Positions 36,487 through 46,013 of a stretch of 64,000 nt of DNA are shown here, piece by piece; within the stretch, counting starts at the first letter, position 1; every line of letters starts with the position of its first letter. A program made the translations under genes and the position numbers. Source of the DNA: Vibrio profundi (GTDB taxonomy: Bacteria; Pseudomonadota; Gammaproteobacteria; Enterobacterales; Vibrionaceae); contig NZ_RZIS01000001.1 of the NCBI RefSeq assembly GCF_005281835.1, positions 248,001 to 312,000 of the forward strand. The letters are read 5' to 3'. The notes beneath the pieces are model-generated. The model made no database searches. It worked only from the letters and a program-made list of their open reading frames with translations, and was not told where the DNA came from.

Positions 36487-37102
36487 TGTGTTGATTGATG
36501 GCGATGCGCATTCAATGACATTTGTATTCGCACATGGTGCGGGTGCTGGCATGGAACACGAATTTATGGAGTCCGTTGCAAAAGGGTTGGCCAAAGAAGG
36601 GATTCGCGTTGTGCGCTTTAACTTCCCTTATATGGTGAAACGCGCGGAAGATGGCAAACGCCGTCCACCCGATCGTGCGCCTAAACTGTTAGAGGCTTAC
36701 GAAGCGATCATTGAATCTCAGGATGCAGAAAAACTAGTGATTGGTGGTAAGTCGATGGGTGGACGCATGGCGAGCCATTTATCTGAGCATAAGCAGGTAG
36801 CAGGCGTGGCGTGTTTGGGATTCCCGTTTCACCCGCCAGGTAAGCCAGAAAAATATAAAGGTGAGCATTTAGCGCAGCTAGAGAAGCCATGTCTCATCTT
36901 GCAAGGCGAGCGTGATACGTTTGGTAAACGAGAAGAGTTTGTTGATTTCGAACTCGCCCCAGCGGTACAAGTTGCCTTTATTCCAGATGGAGATCATAGC
37001 TTTAAGCCACGTAAAAAGTCTGGTTACACCGAAGAGCAAAACATCGCGCTAACGGTGGAAAAACTCTCTACATACATTAAAGAGGTACTCAATGAAAGCT
37101 AA
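36479..37102 (+). CDS. Alpha/beta-hydrolase-fold protein, KANL3/Tex30 type
   Basis: A 207-residue hydrolase-fold protein with FAHGAGAGMEHEFM (oxyanion loop, residues 17-30), the nucleophile elbow GGKSMGGR with serine (about 94) and a C-terminal DGDHSF histidine (about 176); Asp of the triad is probably in QGERDTFG. The substrate is unknown; relatives are annotated as dienelactone-hydrolase-like. It overlaps gcvA by 8 bases and ygdD by 11 bases, so it is translated as part of the gcvA-ygdD-rlmM unit. Confidence 0.83.
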   Translation: MNNVLIDGDAHSMTFVFAHGAGAGMEHEFMESVAKGLAKEGIRVVRFNFPYMVKRAEDGKRRPPDRAPKLLEAYEAIIESQDAEKLVIGGKSMGGRMASHLSEHKQVAGVACLGFPFHPPGKPEKYKGEHLAQLEKPCLILQGERDTFGKREEFVDFELAPAVQVAFIPDGDHSFKPRKKSGYTEEQNIALTVEKLSTYIKEVLNES

Positions 37103-37490
37103 GTACTTACTCATGTTAGCGGGAATATCTGGTGGCATCGCAGTGGTATTGGGTGCTTTTGCTGCTCATGCTTTAAAAGCGCAGCTTCCTGAGTATTTGC
37201 TTGGGGTATTTGAAACGGGCGTGCAATATCAATTTCTGCATACCTTGGCTATTTTAGCTTGTGGCATCTTATTGCAGCTTAAAGTTAGTCCAAAAGCACA
37301 AAAGTATTTTTTCATTGCGGCAATTTGCTTTATTATCGGCATCCTTTGTTTTAGCGGTAGCCTTTATGCGTTAGCGCTGACAGGAATTAAATGGTTTGGC
37401 CCAGTAACACCACTTGGTGGGCTACTATTTATTATCGGCTGGGGGATGTTCTCCTTCGCTGCTTTGAATATAAAAGAGGTAACTCAGTGA
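37092..37490 (+). CDS. ygdD: DUF423 membrane protein YgdD
   Basis: A 132-residue inner-membrane protein with four predicted helices (about 7-25, 43-62, 73-93 and 104-124). The family mark is GAFAAHALK near residue 22-30 and the tail [12 protein letters not shown]. Function is unknown. The order gcvA - ygdD - rlmM is the same as in E. coli, with the hydrolase gene inserted between gcvA and ygdD. It overlaps rlmM by four bases. Confidence 0.9.
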   Translation: MKAKYLLMLAGISGGIAVVLGAFAAHALKAQLPEYLLGVFETGVQYQFLHTLAILACGILLQLKVSPKAQKYFFIAAICFIIGILCFSGSLYALALTGIKWFGPVTPLGGLLFIIGWGMFSFAALNIKEVTQ

Positions 37491-38578
37491 AACACGTACT
37501 ACTTTATTGTCGCTCTGGTTTTGAAAAAGAATGTGCAGGTGAAATTCAAGACAAGGCAACACAGCTGGAAGTGTTTGGTTTTCCTCGTTTAAAGAACAAT
37601 ACAGGCTTTGTGCTGTTCGAATGTTACCAAGCAGGCGAAGCCGACAAGCTGATCAAAAATATTGATTTTCAATCGCTGATCTTTGCTCGTCAAATGATAG
37701 CGGTAGCGGTTGAGATTAAAGACTTACCAAAAGATGACCGTATTTCTCCGATTTTGGAGGAATTGTCTGACAAAGATGGTTTCCCACGTTGTGGCGATAT
37801 TCGTATTGAAACGCCAGATACAAACGAAGCCAAAGAGCTATTGAAGTTCTGCCGTAAGTTTACTGTGCCAATGCGCCAAGCCTTACGTGGAAAAGGCTTA
37901 ATGACAGCCAAAGACAATGCTAAAAAGCCTGTGCTGCATGTGTGTTTTATCGCACCTGGCCACTGTTTTATTGGTTACTCTTATCCAAGCAATAACTCTC
38001 AGTTCTTCATGGGTATCCCACGTCTTAAGTTCCCAGCAGACGCGCCAAGCCGTTCTACTTTGAAACTTGAAGAAGCATTCCATGTATTCATTCCACGTGA
38101 TGAGTGGGATGAGCGCTTGGCTTCTGGTATGTGGGGGGTTGATTTAGGTGCATGTCCTGGTGGCTGGACGTATCAGTTGGTTAAGCGTTCTATGTTTGTT
38201 CACTGTGTGGATAACGGCATGATGGCAGATAGCCTTATGGAAACAGGTCAAATCAAGCACCACATGGTGGATGGCTTTAAATTTGAACCAGACCGTAAGA
38301 ACGTTACTTGGATCATCTGTGACATGGTTGAGAAACCAGCGCGTGTCGCACACCTAATGGGTGAGTGGATCATCAAAGGTTGGGCGAAAGAAGCCTTATT
38401 TAACCTGAAGCTACCGATGAAAGGTCGCTATGATGAAGTTCTACAAGATATCGAAAACTTGAAAGTGTTCCTTAACGACAATGGCGTGAAGTATAAGATG
38501 CAAGCTAAGCACTTGTATCATGACCGTGAAGAGATTACGGTTCATATTCAGTGCCTATCTAATATTTCTCCGCACTAA
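37487..38578 (+). CDS. rlmM: 23S rRNA 2'-O-ribose methyltransferase RlmM
   Basis: Methylates C2498 of 23S rRNA with S-adenosylmethionine. The 363-residue protein has an N-terminal THUMP-like region (about 1-180) and a Rossmann methyltransferase domain with [13 protein letters not shown] (about 223-235), the catalytic Lys/Asp/Lys set in IICDMVEKP and NLKLPMKGR and a glutamate near the C terminus. Translation starts at GTG 37487, overlapping the ygdD stop as GTGA; the longer frame reaching back to 37391 runs inside ygdD and is rejected. Confidence 0.96.
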   Translation: MKHVLLYCRSGFEKECAGEIQDKATQLEVFGFPRLKNNTGFVLFECYQAGEADKLIKNIDFQSLIFARQMIAVAVEIKDLPKDDRISPILEELSDKDGFPRCGDIRIETPDTNEAKELLKFCRKFTVPMRQALRGKGLMTAKDNAKKPVLHVCFIAPGHCFIGYSYPSNNSQFFMGIPRLKFPADAPSRSTLKLEEAFHVFIPRDEWDERLASGMWGVDLGACPGGWTYQLVKRSMFVHCVDNGMMADSLMETGQIKHHMVDGFKFEPDRKNVTWIICDMVEKPARVAHLMGEWIIKGWAKEALFNLKLPMKGRYDEVLQDIENLKVFLNDNGVKYKMQAKHLYHDREEITVHIQCLSNISPH

Positions 38579-38593
38579 TCAAAACGATGACGT

Positions 38594-38622
38594 TAAACGC
38601 TCCTATTTAGGAGCGTTTTTTG
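38594..38622 (+). terminator. Terminator after rlmM
   Basis: AAACGCTCCTA-TTT-AGGAGCGTTTTTT. Confidence 0.93.
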
Positions 38623-38665
38623 TTTATCGACCAGCGATTTAATCACTACTGACGATAATTTGTGC

Positions 38666-39427
38666 CTACTCTGGTGTTGGCCACATTTCCCATAGCATCG
38701 CTTCCATGGGGTTTTCAGTGTCGTCACTGGTATTGGCGAAGAAGTCTAAGTTGGTGCGTTCCTCTACGTCATCAATGGTCGTGACAAAGTCGACAAGTTC
38801 ACTGCCGGATACGTCGCGGTGAGGTACGATAAACGCGATGGCATCGTTGTAATATGGGTCCAAGACAACTTTGTAAAACGCACTCGGGATGACAACGCCA
38901 TCTCCAATAGACGCTTCGTTACCTTCATAAATAGGACCCGTCACGACATACAGTTCTTGGTACTCGTTAGCGAGATCTCTTACGTGTTCTTCTAACAGTC
39001 GCCATCCGACACGGTTAAAGCCAGGGAGCTGTGGAGACATGTTACTTAGTAGGAAACTCTCTTGCATTGATTCTTGACTGAAATCCATCGCTGCGGATGG
39101 CGCAAGATGCCCACGGTCGTACCCTGAATTGGAATAGTCACTTAACGTGGATTGTGCATATTCAGGTAGTTCAGAATCCACCTTGAAGTTATTGCTGCGC
39201 TTGAATTGCGCATTAACGCTTTCTGCAGTGACATGATATGCCACCCAATCAGCGCTCTTGGTTTGATAGTTGTAGCCGACTGCATATCCTGTACGGCACA
39301 GCACTTGATCGCTGTTGTTGGAAGGCATGCCTTTAACAAGGTGTTCTCCACACGTTTCCGATGCGGAACTAAAAGGGGCGACATGCAGCAAGAGGGTAGT
39401 GAGTGAAAGTAGTAGTATTTTTTTCAT
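38666..39427 (-). CDS. Secreted DNA/RNA non-specific endonuclease
   Basis: A 253-residue protein with an N-terminal signal peptide (residues 1-22, cut near SSASET) and the beta-beta-alpha-metal nuclease domain of the EndoG/NucA family. The catalytic motif is DRGHLAPSAAM (about residues 108-118, His as general base), followed by LLSNMSPQLPGFNR with the metal-binding Asn. It is likely periplasmic or released and degrades extracellular DNA, for nutrients or as a trait against competitors. Cys residues near the N terminus suggest a disulfide. It is followed by a convergent rlmM terminator. Confidence 0.9.
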   Translation of the reverse strand: MKKILLLSLTTLLLHVAPFSSASETCGEHLVKGMPSNNSDQVLCRTGYAVGYNYQTKSADWVAYHVTAESVNAQFKRSNNFKVDSELPEYAQSTLSDYSNSGYDRGHLAPSAAMDFSQESMQESFLLSNMSPQLPGFNRVGWRLLEEHVRDLANEYQELYVVTGPIYEGNEASIGDGVVIPSAFYKVVLDPYYNDAIAFIVPHRDVSGSELVDFVTTIDDVEERTNLDFFANTSDDTENPMEAMLWEMWPTPE

Positions 39428-39493
39428 TGTGTTTCTCCTTATTGGAGCAATGAAAATAAATACTTATATCAACAAGACTGTGATGGCGATTAA

Positions 39494-39595
39494 AAGTTAA
39501 TCAACACTTGGTAAGGTATTGATTAACTTTATTAAAATCCTGTGAATGTAAAGGAGAACACAACAGGATTGATTAACATGTAATGAGGTTAATCA
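39494..39595. repeat. Cluster of GTTAATCAA motifs between nuclease gene and xni
   Basis: AAGTTAATCAA (39494-39504) and TTGATTAACTT (39519-39529) form a perfect 11-bp inverted repeat. TTGATTAAC recurs at 39569-39577 and GTTAATC at 39588. AATCCTGT and ACAGGATT also form a pair (near 39537-39570). On the minus strand the first pair followed by TTTT could end xni transcription; the others look like an operator array upstream of the nuclease gene. Confidence 0.55.
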
Positions 39596-40365
39596 GGGCT
39601 GTTATTGAAGCGGATATCTTGAAGATTGAAACCTAACTCGATGTCGGTTTTTAAGGCTGAAACTTGTTTACACAGCCGTGCTGATTCAATGTGTTCATCA
39701 AACTTTTTGCGATACTTAGCGGGTAAGTCTTCTGCTTGGTGTGCGGTTTCAATATCTTGATAAGTCGTTAAGATTTCTTTGGCCGCTTTTGGTCCTACAC
39801 CGGGAATCCCCGGAACTTGGCTTGAGCTTACGCCAGCTAAGCCCCAGTAGTCCGCCAGTTGCTCAGGCTTGACACCAAATTCTTTCTCAATGAACGGTTT
39901 ATCTAACCAGCGGTGCTGAAAGTAATCGCGTATTTGCAGAGTAGGGGATAAGAGCTGGCAATAGCCTTTATCAGTGGAGATGATGGTGACCTTTTCACCA
40001 TGGCTAGCCACTTTAGTGGCAAGCGTGGCAACTAAATCGTCGGCTTCATCGCCATCGGAAAGTAATGAGTCGATTCCTAGTTCCCACCAAGCTTGTTGTA
40101 TAGCATCAAGGCCATTCATCAAAGGTTCCGGCATCGGTTTTCTATTCTGTTTGTAGTTTGGCAGCACTTCAGCTCGCCAGCCACGATCTTGAAGGTGGTG
40201 ATCAAACACCGCAATGATATGCGTCGGTTGAGATTCAGAGAGAATACGATGCAGAGTTCGCGTTGTTGTGGTGATGGTTCTTGCGATATCGTTAGGGTCA
40301 GGTTGAGCTGAATGCACGCGACGAATTAAGTTGAGTGCATCGATGATCACAAGATGAATAGACAT
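39589..40365 (-). CDS. xni: Flap endonuclease Xni (ExoIX)
   Basis: A 258-residue 5' nuclease-domain protein without polymerase, related to the N-terminal exonuclease domain of DNA polymerase I and known as ExoIX/YgdG. Acidic motifs include VFDHHLQDRG, SDGDEADDLVATLA and STDKGYCQLL, and the helix-hairpin-helix part is VPGIPGVGPKAAKEIL (about 175-190). The LIIDALN start is also conserved. Downstream of ppnN on the same strand across a hairpin. Confidence 0.93.
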   Translation of the reverse strand: MSIHLVIIDALNLIRRVHSAQPDPNDIARTITTTTRTLHRILSESQPTHIIAVFDHHLQDRGWRAEVLPNYKQNRKPMPEPLMNGLDAIQQAWWELGIDSLLSDGDEADDLVATLATKVASHGEKVTIISTDKGYCQLLSPTLQIRDYFQHRWLDKPFIEKEFGVKPEQLADYWGLAGVSSSQVPGIPGVGPKAAKEILTTYQDIETAHQAEDLPAKYRKKFDEHIESARLCKQVSALKTDIELGFNLQDIRFNNSPD

Positions 40366-40379
40366 AACTTTCCAATATT

Positions 40380-40404
40380 TAAGGGGCTTATCGTTAAGCC
40401 CCTT
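40380..40404 (-). terminator. Hairpin terminator between ppnN and xni
   Basis: AAGGGGCTTA-ACG-ATAAGCCCCTT on the minus strand, followed by an AT-rich tract without a long U-run. Confidence 0.65.
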
Positions 40405-40478
40405 ATAGTAACGTACTCGCCTGTGAGTTGAAATAAAGTGACGGTTAGGAATTATCTAACCGACATTTTCTCACTCGA

Positions 40479-41837
40479 TTATTTGGCGATTTTGTAGCAA
40501 GGTACGTAATCCGTTCCACCCGGTAACTTCATACGCTGCTGATCGACAAAATCATTGAGTAGCTTATCCATTTTTTTCATTAGCTCGGCGTCGCCATCAA
40601 TTAAGAATGGGCCGTGACGTTCGATTTCTAGGATACCCTCTGCTTTCACATTACCTGCCACAATGCCGGAGAAAGCTTGGCGTAAGCTTGCTGCTAAGTT
40701 TTCAGGTTGCTGGTTCATGTGTAAATCCAAATTCGCCATGCTCTCGTGCGTTGGATCAAATGGAAGCTGGAACTCAGGCGCAATCTTCAATGACCAGTTA
40801 TAGCTGTATGCATCGCCAGTTTCCTTACGGTGAGCACGAACTTCTGGCATCGCTTGGCTCATGATCTGCGCAGCCTTCGCAGGATCATCAATCACGATCT
40901 GATAATGCTTCTGAGCTTCAGGGCCTAACGTGTCGGCAATGAATTTATCAATTGAACGGAAGTAGGCTTCACTTTCTTTAGGGCCAGTTAACACAATCGG
41001 TAAAGGCTGAGATGCGTTATCTGGGTGCATCATGATACCAAGAATGTAGAGTAGTTCTTCTGCAGTACCAGGGCCGCCAGGGAAGATGATAATGCCGTGA
41101 GCCATTCGCACGAATGCTTCCAGGCGTTTTTCAATATCCGGCATGATGACCAGTTCATTAACGATAGGGTTAGGCGGCTCAGCTGCGATAATCGATGGTT
41201 CTGTTAAGCCTAAGTAGCGATGGTCTGTGTAACGCTGTTTAGCGTGACCAATTGCAGCCCCTTTCATTGGTCCTTCCATTGCACCTGGCCCACAACCAGT
41301 ACAAATGTTGAGTTCGCGAAGTCCCATCTCATGGCCCACTTCACGAGTGTATTGGTATTCAATTGGGTTGATGGAGTGTCCACCCCAACAGACGACTAAA
41401 TTTGGCTCAATCCCGGGCGTTAGTGCCCCTGCATTACGCAGAATACCGAAAACGAGGTTGGTGATATGGGTAGCGTTAGTCAGGTTAAGGCGTTGGTTAT
41501 CTGCTAGGTGCATGTTGACGTAAACAATGTCACGCAACACTGAGAATAAGTGTTCTTGAATCCCTTTAATTATTTCACCGTCGACAAATGCGTGTTCAGG
41601 TGGGTTGCTCAGTTCAAGTTTGATACCACGTTCACGACGGACAACATTGACATCAAAAGATTGATAACGGTCGAGCAGCTCTTTGGAGTTGTCGGTATGG
41701 CTGCCAGAGTTGAGCACCGCAAGCGTACAGTTGCGGTAGAGTTGGTAGAGTTCACTTGAAGCAGTTTTTTTAAGGCGCTCAACTTCGAGTTGAGAGAGCA
41801 AATCCATGCTGCCAGCTGGGCTAATATGAGTGATCAT
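40479..41837 (-). CDS. ppnN: Nucleotide 5'-monophosphate nucleosidase PpnN
   Basis: Splits purine and pyrimidine monophosphates into base and ribose-5-phosphate; in E. coli (YgdH) it binds (p)ppGpp and helps tune growth recovery. The 452-residue protein has the N-terminal domain, the lysine-decarboxylase-like/LOG Rossmann core with [16 protein letters not shown] (about 180-195) and the [15 protein letters not shown] motif (about 252-266), and a C-terminal domain. It is separated from xni by a hairpin and preceded by a palindrome at 41938-41959. Confidence 0.95.
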   Translation of the reverse strand: MITHISPAGSMDLLSQLEVERLKKTASSELYQLYRNCTLAVLNSGSHTDNSKELLDRYQSFDVNVVRRERGIKLELSNPPEHAFVDGEIIKGIQEHLFSVLRDIVYVNMHLADNQRLNLTNATHITNLVFGILRNAGALTPGIEPNLVVCWGGHSINPIEYQYTREVGHEMGLRELNICTGCGPGAMEGPMKGAAIGHAKQRYTDHRYLGLTEPSIIAAEPPNPIVNELVIMPDIEKRLEAFVRMAHGIIIFPGGPGTAEELLYILGIMMHPDNASQPLPIVLTGPKESEAYFRSIDKFIADTLGPEAQKHYQIVIDDPAKAAQIMSQAMPEVRAHRKETGDAYSYNWSLKIAPEFQLPFDPTHESMANLDLHMNQQPENLAASLRQAFSGIVAGNVKAEGILEIERHGPFLIDGDAELMKKMDKLLNDFVDQQRMKLPGGTDYVPCYKIAK

Positions 41838-41937
41838 AGTGCCTCCTTTTACTGTGGTAAGGAAAGCTAATTATCGATTGACGAAATTTTCCACTTTATA
41901 GATATAAACAGAGAATTTAGGAAATGGACGATAATTT

Positions 41938-41959
41938 AGCAAACTGTTAACAGTTAGCT
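41938..41959. promoter_or_regulatory. 22-bp inverted repeat upstream of ppnN
   Basis: Perfect 14-bp palindrome AACTGTTAACAGTT (41942-41955), extended to 22 bp with one mismatched pair by AGC and GCT. It lies about 100 bp upstream of the ppnN start, a likely operator for an unidentified dimeric regulator. Confidence 0.5.
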
Positions 41960-42032
41960 TAGCAAAGATTGGAGGTTTTGCGATGTGATAAGTATTTGAA
42001 AAAGTGAAGTAAATTAATAAATAGCAGGCAGT

Positions 42033-43598
42033 TTAGTGCCAAACAAGCTGGTTAGAGCCCATCTTTTTCGCTTTATTTAGTGTCTTATTCAAACGCTCTA
42101 GCACAACTTCAGGTGTATCAGACTCATGGAATTGAGTGCTGGCTGCACATAGTGTTATGGTGATTTGTTGATCGCGGAACTTGAAAGGTAAGCGACTGAC
42201 TTGCGCCTGGATATTTTTAATCACTTGGTGGCAGTAGTCATCATTTTGTTCTGGAAGAAGTAATACGAACTCTTCACCAGAGAAACGAGCAACGGTGTCG
42301 GTGCTGCTTAGTTCTTTCGAAATAGTGCGTGCAATGATCTTCAGCGCTTTATCACCGGCGGTATAACCAAAGCTATCATTGATCGCTTTGAAATTATCGA
42401 TATCTAACAGTACTACTCGCAGTGAATGTTGAGAGCGAATCCAGCGACGGTATTCTAGCTCTAGCCTGTCAGTTAATGCAGTACGGTTATACACTTTCGT
42501 CAGTGGGTCGAGCAACATACGATGCGCTTGATCTTCTAGACGGCGGCGGTAATCCTGAGTGACTTCGAATAAGGCATCGAGTTGCCCTTTTCCGTAATTC
42601 ATTCGTTCGATCAGCGCTTGCTCTTTTTCTTCTGCGTGGCTTAAACGCTCAGATAAAGAAGCAATTTGAGTCAACAAAGGGTTGATGGACTCTTTTAGCG
42701 AATCAATTTCTTTGGCTTCTCTTACTGATATTTGGCTTTTATTAACTAACTCGCTCAGTTCACTGTTCAAACCGTGGCGGTGCTCGAAATAGCTTTGGCT
42801 TTGATCGGTATTTTGATCGGCGGTCTTTATCGTAGAAGAGAGAGATGCGTTAAGCTGTTGGATAAATTGCTCTGAGGTTTTGCGTTCTAAATTGGTGCCT
42901 TCAATGACGAGCTTAAGCACCTGCAAAGTTAATTCGAACAAGGTTTGAGTAGACACACCGAGTAGCAGTTTTGCACGAATATCAATTAAGATTTCGCCAG
43001 ATTCACCTTCAAAGTCGAGTTCTGTGATTAGGTGCTGCAGTTCATCGGCAAGGCTTGAAAGAAGTTCTTGTTCTGGGGAGTAGTCGCTATCAGAAAAGTT
43101 TGCTCGTGAGTTGGTGGCCATGATCTTGATGGCACGTTCGTAGATGCTCAGAAGCTTCATCGCATGATCAACCTTTTGGCTGCCATTGCTTTCAGAGAAG
43201 CTTAGCAAATTACGCAAATCACGTTTTAGCTGCGCTGGAAGGCCAGTGATTCTCTGTAGAGTTTCACCACTGTGCTTAATGCTTTCGTCCAGATATCCGT
43301 TCTGTTTTTCCATAGCCAATGATTTTTGCTTGAGCATCCTTTCTAATACAGCAAGTCGAGGAATAAGCGAGCTAATGTCTTTTTGTTTTTCTAACTCTTC
43401 CTTTAATGCAATAAGGCTCTCATCTAGGCGTTGGTTGCTGCCAACACATGCACCACTGAGCGATGCAACTATACGCTTAAGAACCTTTTGCTCTCGTTTA
43501 AATTTGAATGAAGTATCTCGTTGTGTCAAACGCACTTGTTCCAACTGAGACTTCAGTTGATGCAGCTGAGCTTGAATATCTTGTTCGAGAATACCCAT
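42033..43598 (-). CDS. Diguanylate cyclase with SGEEF active site
   Basis: A 521-residue protein without signal peptide or membrane helix. Residues 1-330 are mostly helical coiled-coil-like segments forming a sensory/dimerisation region; the C-terminal GGDEF domain starts near residue 355 (LLDPLTKVYNRTAL) with the metal-binding VLLDIDNFKAINDSFGYTAGD. The signature loop reads SGEEF (440-444) rather than GGDEF or GGEEF, and the upstream RxxD inhibitory site is absent (SSTD). Such variants can be active. The neighbouring gene carries a degenerate GGDEF. Expected to make cyclic di-GMP. Confidence 0.85.
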   Translation of the reverse strand: MGILEQDIQAQLHQLKSQLEQVRLTQRDTSFKFKREQKVLKRIVASLSGACVGSNQRLDESLIALKEELEKQKDISSLIPRLAVLERMLKQKSLAMEKQNGYLDESIKHSGETLQRITGLPAQLKRDLRNLLSFSESNGSQKVDHAMKLLSIYERAIKIMATNSRANFSDSDYSPEQELLSSLADELQHLITELDFEGESGEILIDIRAKLLLGVSTQTLFELTLQVLKLVIEGTNLERKTSEQFIQQLNASLSSTIKTADQNTDQSQSYFEHRHGLNSELSELVNKSQISVREAKEIDSLKESINPLLTQIASLSERLSHAEEKEQALIERMNYGKGQLDALFEVTQDYRRRLEDQAHRMLLDPLTKVYNRTALTDRLELEYRRWIRSQHSLRVVLLDIDNFKAINDSFGYTAGDKALKIIARTISKELSSTDTVARFSGEEFVLLLPEQNDDYCHQVIKNIQAQVSRLPFKFRDQQITITLCAASTQFHESDTPEVVLERLNKTLNKAKKMGSNQLVWH

Positions 43599-43649
43599 AG
43601 AAAAATAAACTTATACCACTGAGAGCTAAAGAGAGCGTATTTAATGAAA

Positions 43650-43700
43650 CGCGAATCTATCGATAATAACAAAACTGAAAATAACGTCACTCGATTCGCG
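43650..43700 (-). other. Intercistronic inverted repeat between the two GGDEF-type genes
   Basis: CGCGAATC (43650-43657) and GATTCGCG (43693-43700) form an 8-bp perfect pair with a 35-nt loop; with flanking bases 10 of 11 pair. There is no U-run, so it may be a processing or partial termination hairpin. Confidence 0.45.
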
Positions 43701-43717
43701 TATCAACTGCGGGATAA

Positions 43718-45982
43718 TTACTCATCTTTTAGCATTTTTTTGAGGCTGTCCTCATTCTGGTAGGAAGATTGTATCTTTATTAATCCCTGACTAATGGCGT
43801 GTTTACAGGCTTCGCGGATGTTTCCTGTTGCAAGGCTCGCCGCTGGTGCGTTTTCGATAGCTTTCAAATATACCCATTGGCTATTACGTTCTTTGAGACT
43901 GATCTCACGGGCGAGGTTAGTCGACATTAATAGAAGGTCGAGCAATTCTTGATCATTGATGGCGGTATAAGCACGAGGTAAGAACGGGTAATCGGCAATG
44001 CCCATGCGTATGTTGCGGTTCATTTTACGCTCAGGCTCAAAATCTGAAATCCAAGATTGGATCTTGTTAAATACAGTTTCAGGCGACTGATTGCGATCTG
44101 TGCTTGGTTCGATATACAGCAAATTCGCGTCTGAGAAGTGGTAAATACGTGCTGGGTCATCCAATTTAGATTTAAGGAAGACACCAAATGCTTCTTCTAA
44201 TTCAAGCCCAGCTTTGTAACCGTTTTGGATGTACATGTTGCGTAAGAACGGCAAATCGATCATGACAAAACGTAAGCGGTCGTTAAGCGGTTCATGGATC
44301 AGTTCCCCCATTTGCCACTGTTCGAACGTTTCGTTTGTGCGCTGTAAAGAGGTTGATAGCTTAGCATTGAGCATACGCAAGTTACGCAACTTAGACCGCG
44401 AGTGGGTGTAAAGATCTTTGCTTAAACCATCAATTTTCTTTGCTTGGCTTTGAATAATGTAGCCACGACGTAATACAAAGAAGAACAGAATGATGCTGAA
44501 TAGGAATAGAGCAAAAGCGATCTTTTGGAATTTGCGGTGTTCCAATTTGTACTCTTCTAACTCGGCTTCTTGACCCGAGTAATGCAGAGAGCGCTCAGCA
44601 AATTCTTTTTGTTGGCGGAAAGCATCTTCACTCACTCGGTTTAAATTCTGCTGCTCTAAAGCGACAAGCGAGTTGTAGTGTTTGATGTTATCTAATGCGA
44701 GCTTAAATTCACCCGATTGTTCATAGCCTAAAGAGAGTAGGTAATAAGCTTGCTGCGTAACACGTGAGTTATTTAGGGTGTTGGCGATATCCAAGCCTCG
44801 CTGCGCATCTTCGATAACTTGGTCACTTTTTTGTAGGTGCAGCGCAAGGCCAGCAGACATGAGTGACGCCTTTGCTTCTAGCTCTGGAATATCCGCATAC
44901 TCAAGCAGTTCTAACGCTCGAGATAAATACTGTTCAGACAAAGGATAGTTGTATAAACGCAAGTAGGTCGCTGCTAAGCTTAAGCGAATTTCAATCACTT
45001 GCGCGATGTTGCGGTCAGTACTTTCGTGATCCAACACGTTAAAGAAGTGCACCAAGGCTAAGTTGTATTTGCCTTGGAAGAAGTACACGTCACCCATTTT
45101 CTTCAGCACATTGGCTAAGATTGGCGAATCTTCATAGTTGTCGTAGAAATCGGCCGCTTGCGATAAATGATCGAGCGCTTTATCAAGCACCTGTCGCTCG
45201 AAGAAAAGTTGCGCCAGTAAGCGGTTTACTTTAGCGAGTCGCGCACTTAGGTTTTCTTCAACCGATTTCCAGTAGCCAAAAAGTAATTCCGTTAATGCAC
45301 TGTTGTACTTCTTGTGAGTGAGGTAGAACTCACCAATGGCAATGTGGTAGTCAATTAGCGTTTTTTCGGAGTGACGGCGTTCTAGGTACTTTTTGGCTTG
45401 CTTGAATAACTGCTCAGCCTCGACAACTTGGTTATCGTAAGAAGCGATTTGCGCTTTGAGCATAGTCAGGCGATAAGCTACGCCTTCGGTCAGCTTTAGA
45501 GTTTGGCTGATAGACTGCATATCTTGCTCAATGTTAGTCAGTGACTGCTTAGCGATGAGCGATTTTCTATCGTTTAGCCACAGAAGTTCTGTTTTTAGGA
45601 TTTGGATATCTAACGAGAGGTATGGCAGTTGATACTTTTTCGCCAGTTTCTCGGCCGCTGCTAATGTTTGAATTGCCGTTCGTGTATTGCCTAAATTGTA
45701 TTCCGCCTGTGCAAGTATCTTGTAGGCGTCAATGCTGCCACTCGGAGTTCGAATAGAGTTGTCGGTTTCTTCACGGGAGATTGCAGTTGGGCTTTTCTCT
45801 CTCTGGTCGGAAAGCGTGCGTTGGTTTAAATAATTCGCAGCTATATGCTTCGAGCGATTTGGATCTATTTCGATCAACTTATTTGCTTCATTCAGCAAAG
45901 TCGATGAATAGACCGTTGCATTAACTGCTGCACTTAATGTGAGGTAAATTAAGCCAATCAGATGAAACCAACGCATTCTCAT
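43718..45982 (-). CDS. TPR membrane protein with degenerate GGDEF domain
   Basis: A 754-residue protein with signal peptide (about 1-22), a periplasmic TPR array (about 85-450), one membrane helix (about 489-507) and a cytosolic C-terminal domain. This domain follows the GGDEF fold (FVMIDLPFLRNMYIQNGYKAG and later IRMGIADYP), but the signature position reads FSDANLLY (616-623), so it should neither make cyclic di-GMP nor bind GTP normally. It is probably a receptor. Upstream neighbour of the SGEEF cyclase gene on the same strand, 119 bp apart. Confidence 0.78.
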   Translation of the reverse strand: MRMRWFHLIGLIYLTLSAAVNATVYSSTLLNEANKLIEIDPNRSKHIAANYLNQRTLSDQREKSPTAISREETDNSIRTPSGSIDAYKILAQAEYNLGNTRTAIQTLAAAEKLAKKYQLPYLSLDIQILKTELLWLNDRKSLIAKQSLTNIEQDMQSISQTLKLTEGVAYRLTMLKAQIASYDNQVVEAEQLFKQAKKYLERRHSEKTLIDYHIAIGEFYLTHKKYNSALTELLFGYWKSVEENLSARLAKVNRLLAQLFFERQVLDKALDHLSQAADFYDNYEDSPILANVLKKMGDVYFFQGKYNLALVHFFNVLDHESTDRNIAQVIEIRLSLAATYLRLYNYPLSEQYLSRALELLEYADIPELEAKASLMSAGLALHLQKSDQVIEDAQRGLDIANTLNNSRVTQQAYYLLSLGYEQSGEFKLALDNIKHYNSLVALEQQNLNRVSEDAFRQQKEFAERSLHYSGQEAELEEYKLEHRKFQKIAFALFLFSIILFFFVLRRGYIIQSQAKKIDGLSKDLYTHSRSKLRNLRMLNAKLSTSLQRTNETFEQWQMGELIHEPLNDRLRFVMIDLPFLRNMYIQNGYKAGLELEEAFGVFLKSKLDDPARIYHFSDANLLYIEPSTDRNQSPETVFNKIQSWISDFEPERKMNRNIRMGIADYPFLPRAYTAINDQELLDLLLMSTNLAREISLKERNSQWVYLKAIENAPAASLATGNIREACKHAISQGLIKIQSSYQNEDSLKKMLKDE

Positions 45983-46013
45983 ATCCCTTTAGTATTGTGT
46001 TTTCAAACAGAGC

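Noticed and set aside
37391..37486. N-terminal extension of rlmM
   Set aside because: It lies inside ygdD in another frame; GTG 37487 gives the family start and overlaps the ygdD stop.
43186..43548. 120-codon ORF opposite the diguanylate cyclase gene
   Set aside because: Antisense shadow with no start signal; the GGDEF protein is intact on the other strand.
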